From contig CAWVJY010000007.1 of the NCBI GenBank assembly GCA_963929915.1, positions 1-36,991 on the forward strand: a stretch of 36,991 nucleotides of DNA. Direction: 5' to 3'. The DNA comes from CAG-273 sp963929915. GTDB lineage: Bacteria; Bacillota; Clostridia; TANB77; CAG-508. Shown here piece after piece: positions 34,246 through 36,991 of this stretch; the first letter of the stretch is position 1, and each line of letters starts with the position of its first letter. A program made the position numbers and the translations under genes. The notes below the pieces were generated by a model. It was given only the letters and a program-made list of their open reading frames with translations. It searched no databases and had not been told where the DNA came from.

Positions 34246-34773
34246 CTATCCTATTATAGTAATAACAATCGATTTTCTTAATTTACTTCTTAAAGCCTTT
34301 ACTAAATTTGTTCTCAAGAAATAAAACATATCACTATAACATTCCATAAGTATTTTTCCATCATTTATCAAATCAATAACATCCGCAAAGCCACTATGTC
34401 CTTTAAGTAAATATGAAATATCATTACAAACAATAGAGCCTTCCAGATACTGAAATCCTAATGGATGTTCTTCTGCCAGTTTCAATATTTCTGAAATTTT
34501 CTTACCTTTTATTTCTTCTATATCTTCATTAGTATATGATTTAAGATTTTCTGGTAAAGTATTAACAATTTCTTGCATCAAATTTAGTATTTCTTCTTCA
34601 AAAATTTTGGATTTTAAATCTAATACAAAATATTTTTCTGATGATTTTATTGAATAATTTGATAAATCAAAGTTTTGGTCTAAATTGTCTTTTATTGAAT
34701 CAATTGTCTCACTACTACTATTTTTCCTTATATAAATTGTTGTGGCTACAGCTACTGATAAATATGTTCCCAT
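34246..34773 (-). CDS. Unrecognised 175-residue protein
   Basis: I do not recognise the family. The protein starts MGTYLSVAVATTIYIRKN and contains an acidic alpha/beta region (about 20-100, with NLDQNFDLSNYSIKSSEKYF), a PLGFQYLEGSIVCND block, and a C-terminal MECYSDMFYFLRTNLVKALR segment ending in basic and hydrophobic residues. The compact length and mixed alpha/beta pattern suggest a soluble single-domain protein. The first 15 residues are only mildly hydrophobic and do not look like a signal peptide. It has its own consensus promoter, an AGGAGGT ribosome binding site and a stem-loop after its end, so it is a real single-gene transcription unit. It lies next to a DUF4143 ATPase, but separate promoters argue against a joint function. 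Confidence 0.75.
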   Translation of the reverse strand: MGTYLSVAVATTIYIRKNSSSETIDSIKDNLDQNFDLSNYSIKSSEKYFVLDLKSKIFEEEILNLMQEIVNTLPENLKSYTNEDIEEIKGKKISEILKLAEEHPLGFQYLEGSIVCNDISYLLKGHSGFADVIDLINDGKILMECYSDMFYFLRTNLVKALRSKLRKSIVITIIG

Positions 34774-34833
34774 AATAATCTACCTCCTAAAATTGATTTG
34801 ATTAGTAAATTTTAAATTATATATCATATTTTA

Positions 34834-34862
34834 AGTTTATAGCATTTAAATAGCAGTGTCAA
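34834..34862 (-). promoter_or_regulatory. Promoter of the 175-residue gene
   Basis: On the minus strand TTGACA (34862-34857) and TAAACT (34839-34834) are exactly 17 bases apart, about 60 bases upstream of the start codon. Confidence 0.7.
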
Positions 34863-34938
34863 TATTAACGATTTATTTTATTTTAACTAAATTTTTTTAT
34901 TTCATATATTTATTGCAAATACTCCTATTATTATAATT

Positions 34939-36138
34939 TTATATATTTACGTCTAGTAACCAATCTATTATATTTTTGTGTATAATTCCATTTTGAGAAA
35001 AATCGGTTTTATCCATAGAAAGCACATATTTAGGATAATTATCATTTATTGTCTTATATGCTCCAAATTCTCTCTCTACTACTTTTTCATCATTTAGTAA
35101 ATACGCTACTTGAAAATATTCTTTTTTACCACTCTTTGTAGCCATAAAATCAATTTCTCCTGGATTTAATTTTCCAATATATACTTCATATCCTCTCGCC
35201 AATAATTCATTAAATACAACATTTTCTATGGTAAAACTCTTATTTATTTCGAAATTATTGTTTTTTATTTGTGCAATTCCTAAGTCTGTCATATAGTATT
35301 TATTTAAAGTTTTTAATATTGCTTTTCCGTGAATGTCATATCTATATATTTTTTCTACTATTAATGCTTTGCATAATGCGTCAAGATATGTATATAATGT
35401 TTCGGTTGAAATAATTCTACCTTCGTTTTTTAGATACCCAATTATATTATTAGCTGAAAACTCTCTTCCTGTTATATCAATTAAATATTGGAGTATTAAA
35501 TTAAATAATGTAATATCTTTTAATCCTAATCTTTCTACAACGTCTCGTAATATTATTGAGTCAAATACACTATGTAAATAGTCTTTAATATTCATTTCAT
35601 CTGTAAATTGAACTCTATTAGGTAATCCACCCCATTTTACATAATCCCAAAAAACTTTTTCATCTTTTGGTTCACTTCTAGTTAGCTCAATATATTCTTT
35701 AAAAGTTAATGGATAAATATTAAAAAGTACATATCTACCCGATAATACAGTAGAAAGCTCATTTGATAATAATTTGCTATTAGAACCTGTAATAAATATG
35801 CTAATATTTTCTAGAGATGCCCTTAGAGAATTTACAACTACTTCAAATTTTTGAACATTCTGTATTTCGTCCAAAAAAACATAATATTTTTTATCATCTT
35901 GTATTTTTTCTTTAATATAATAATTTAATTTTTTATAGTCTTTTAATTCTTCAAATTCTACAAGTTCAAAATTTATATATAATATGTGGTCTTTTTGAAC
36001 TCCTTTTTCTTCTATTTCATCCATAATCTGTTTTAGTATTACTGATTTTCCACATCTCCTTATTCCAACTAATATCTTTACTAAGTCACTATCATAAAAT
36101 CCTCTTATTCTAGTTAAATAAATTTCTCTTTTTAACAT
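34939..36138 (-). CDS. AAA-type ATPase with DUF4143 domain
   Basis: A 399-residue protein. The ATG at 36138 (MLKREIYLTRIRGFYDSDLV) is preferred to a GTG nine bases upstream, because that GTG overlaps the AGGTGA ribosome binding site. The Walker A motif is GIRRCGKS near residue 25. Walker B is YYVFLDEIQ, followed by the ITGSNSKLL sensor and the GRYVLFNIYPLTFKEYIEL block typical of this family. The C-terminal DUF4143 domain is nuclease-like (GEIDFMATKSGKKEYFQVAY), with the D..Q pattern of the PD-(D/E)XK fold. These proteins are widespread, often in many divergent copies in gut anaerobes and archaea, and their function is not established. A strong promoter lies immediately upstream. Confidence 0.9.
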   Translation of the reverse strand: MLKREIYLTRIRGFYDSDLVKILVGIRRCGKSVILKQIMDEIEEKGVQKDHILYINFELVEFEELKDYKKLNYYIKEKIQDDKKYYVFLDEIQNVQKFEVVVNSLRASLENISIFITGSNSKLLSNELSTVLSGRYVLFNIYPLTFKEYIELTRSEPKDEKVFWDYVKWGGLPNRVQFTDEMNIKDYLHSVFDSIILRDVVERLGLKDITLFNLILQYLIDITGREFSANNIIGYLKNEGRIISTETLYTYLDALCKALIVEKIYRYDIHGKAILKTLNKYYMTDLGIAQIKNNNFEINKSFTIENVVFNELLARGYEVYIGKLNPGEIDFMATKSGKKEYFQVAYLLNDEKVVEREFGAYKTINDNYPKYVLSMDKTDFSQNGIIHKNIIDWLLDVNI

Positions 36139-36155
36139 TTCAATCACCTATATTT

Positions 36156-36185
36156 ATTATAATATAGTATTGTCTTTTTTGTCAA
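36156..36185 (-). promoter_or_regulatory. Promoter of the DUF4143 ATPase gene
   Basis: On the minus strand the consensus boxes TTGACA (36185-36180) and TATAAT (36161-36156) are 18 bases apart. The -10 box is only about 18 bases from the start codon, so the transcript leader is very short and barely includes the ribosome binding site. Confidence 0.75.
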
Positions 36186-36321
36186 GTTATTTTGTTTATT
36201 CAAAATTATTTTACATTTTCTTTAGTTGTTTTGTTTGTTTGAAATAATTTTATATTTTTGTCGAATTATTTTGCTAATACAAATTTTATATTTCAAAGAT
36301 TATTATTTTTATATCCAAAAT

Positions 36322-36984
36322 TTATTCTACTACACTCATTACAATAATTCCAATTAGCAATCCTAGCATGTTGCCAATTGCAGTCATTCTGCCATGATAT
36401 AATTGATTAGATTCTGGAATTAATTCTCCTGAAACAATATAAATCATAGCACCTCCTGCAAATGCTAAACACATGGCAATTACACTTTGTGAAATTCCAC
36501 CTAAAATTGCTCCAAAAAAAGCTCCTATTCCAGTAGTAATACCAGATAAAATAACATAGAAAATAACTTTGGAAATTTTCATACCACCATTTTTCATTGG
36601 CACAGCCATACTAATTCCTTCTGGAATATCATGAAAACATATGGCAATTGCTAAAGATAAGCCTAATGTAATAGAAGCACCAAAACCAGAACCTATTGCT
36701 AGCCCTTCTGGGAAATTATGAAGTGCTAAACCGATACTTACAATAATGCCTGTTTTTAATAATGCATTTTTCTTTCCTTGAAATTTTGTATTAAATTTTT
36801 TATCTACCAAAATATCACAAAAAATCATAGCAAGAATTCCTAAAATAATTCCCAAAAAGGCAGTTGGTAAACTACTTAAGCTAAAAGCTTCTGGTAATAA
36901 GTCAAAACAGACAATTGCAAGCATAAGTCCTGATGCAAAGGCTAGTATAAAACTTAAAAATTTCTTGGATGGATAACACGCGAT
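36322..36984 (-). CDS. ZIP-family zinc/metal transporter, N-terminus missing at window edge
   Basis: At least 220 codons are visible. The two metal-site motifs of ZIP helices 4 and 5 are HNFPEG and HDIPEG, about 30 residues apart, and the C-terminal helices follow (AGGAMIYIVSGELIPES). An internal ATG at 36924 is not the true start. The frame continues upstream with YPSKKFLSFILAFASGL, clearly the preceding ZIP helix, and then meets an in-frame TAG at 36987-36985, four bases from the window end. The first helix and start codon are therefore missing. The last few bases may be a contig end or artefact, or the gene may be truly truncated. ZupT-like proteins import zinc and other divalent metals through the cytoplasmic membrane. 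Confidence 0.85.
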   Translation of the reverse strand: MACYPSKKFLSFILAFASGLMLAIVCFDLLPEAFSLSSLPTAFLGIILGILAMIFCDILVDKKFNTKFQGKKNALLKTGIIVSIGLALHNFPEGLAIGSGFGASITLGLSLAIAICFHDIPEGISMAVPMKNGGMKISKVIFYVILSGITTGIGAFFGAILGGISQSVIAMCLAFAGGAMIYIVSGELIPESNQLYHGRMTAIGNMLGLLIGIIVMSVVE

Positions 36985-36991
36985 CTAGTGT

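Noticed and set aside
36165..36180. Weak similarity (TATTGTCTTTTTT) to the repeat-element terminus
   Set aside because: It is too short and T-rich, and the bases belong to the promoter spacer and -35 box of the DUF4143 gene.
1..36991. CRISPR array, tRNA or rRNA genes
   Set aside because: No regularly spaced direct repeats and no tRNA- or rRNA-like conserved sequences were found on reading both strands.

Overview
The window looks like a piece of chromosome from a very AT-rich, spore-forming member of the Bacillota (class Clostridia), probably a gut-type lineage. The reasons are the strong A/T bias, AGGAGG-type ribosome binding sites, TTGAAA/TATAAT-type promoters, the radC-mreB-mreC-mreD-PBP2-minC cluster, a MecA adaptor, CotF-type coat proteins and clostridial SdrD-B/DUF11 surface proteins. 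The species cannot be named from this sequence. Both ends cut through genes.

Region 1 (1-18204) is an accessory surface locus. It has three giant secreted, membrane-anchored proteins on the minus strand. The one cut by the left edge (1-3016) is a paralogue of the 1707-residue protein at 13081-18204, which is followed 22 bases later by an 1822-residue protein (7590-13058). Between the paralogues lie a YcaO enzyme, an Rpn-family PD-(D/E)XK nuclease and a small membrane-anchored protein. A nested inverted-repeat element (3152-3368) sits between the Rpn gene and the left paralogue.

Region 2 (18205-19941) is a 622-base intergenic stretch carrying a 159-bp element with perfect 23-bp terminal inverted repeats, then a plus-strand operon of three small unrecognised proteins. 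The first is only 56 residues.

Region 3 (19987-27498) is housekeeping. It holds the minus-strand cell-shape operon DUF4321 - radC - mreB - mreC - mreD - PBP2 - minC, with no minD or minE following, and mecA divergent from it with a palindrome in its promoter.

Region 4 (27499-36991) is mixed. It contains a second copy of the repeat element (27545-27689), a secreted M23 peptidase, two small CotF-like coat proteins, and a formylglycine-generating-enzyme/C-type-lectin-fold protein. The C-terminus of that last protein looks like the variable region of a diversity-generating retroelement target. Next come a solo end of the repeat element, a full-length pcrA/uvrD helicase broken by four small insertions, a low-molecular-weight phosphatase, an unknown protein, a DUF4143 ATPase and the 3' part of a ZIP metal transporter.

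The best candidates for something undescribed are the roughly 140-bp repeat element, whose two copies differ in ways that preserve RNA-like pairing and a GNRA loop, and the orphan hypervariable lectin-fold gene.
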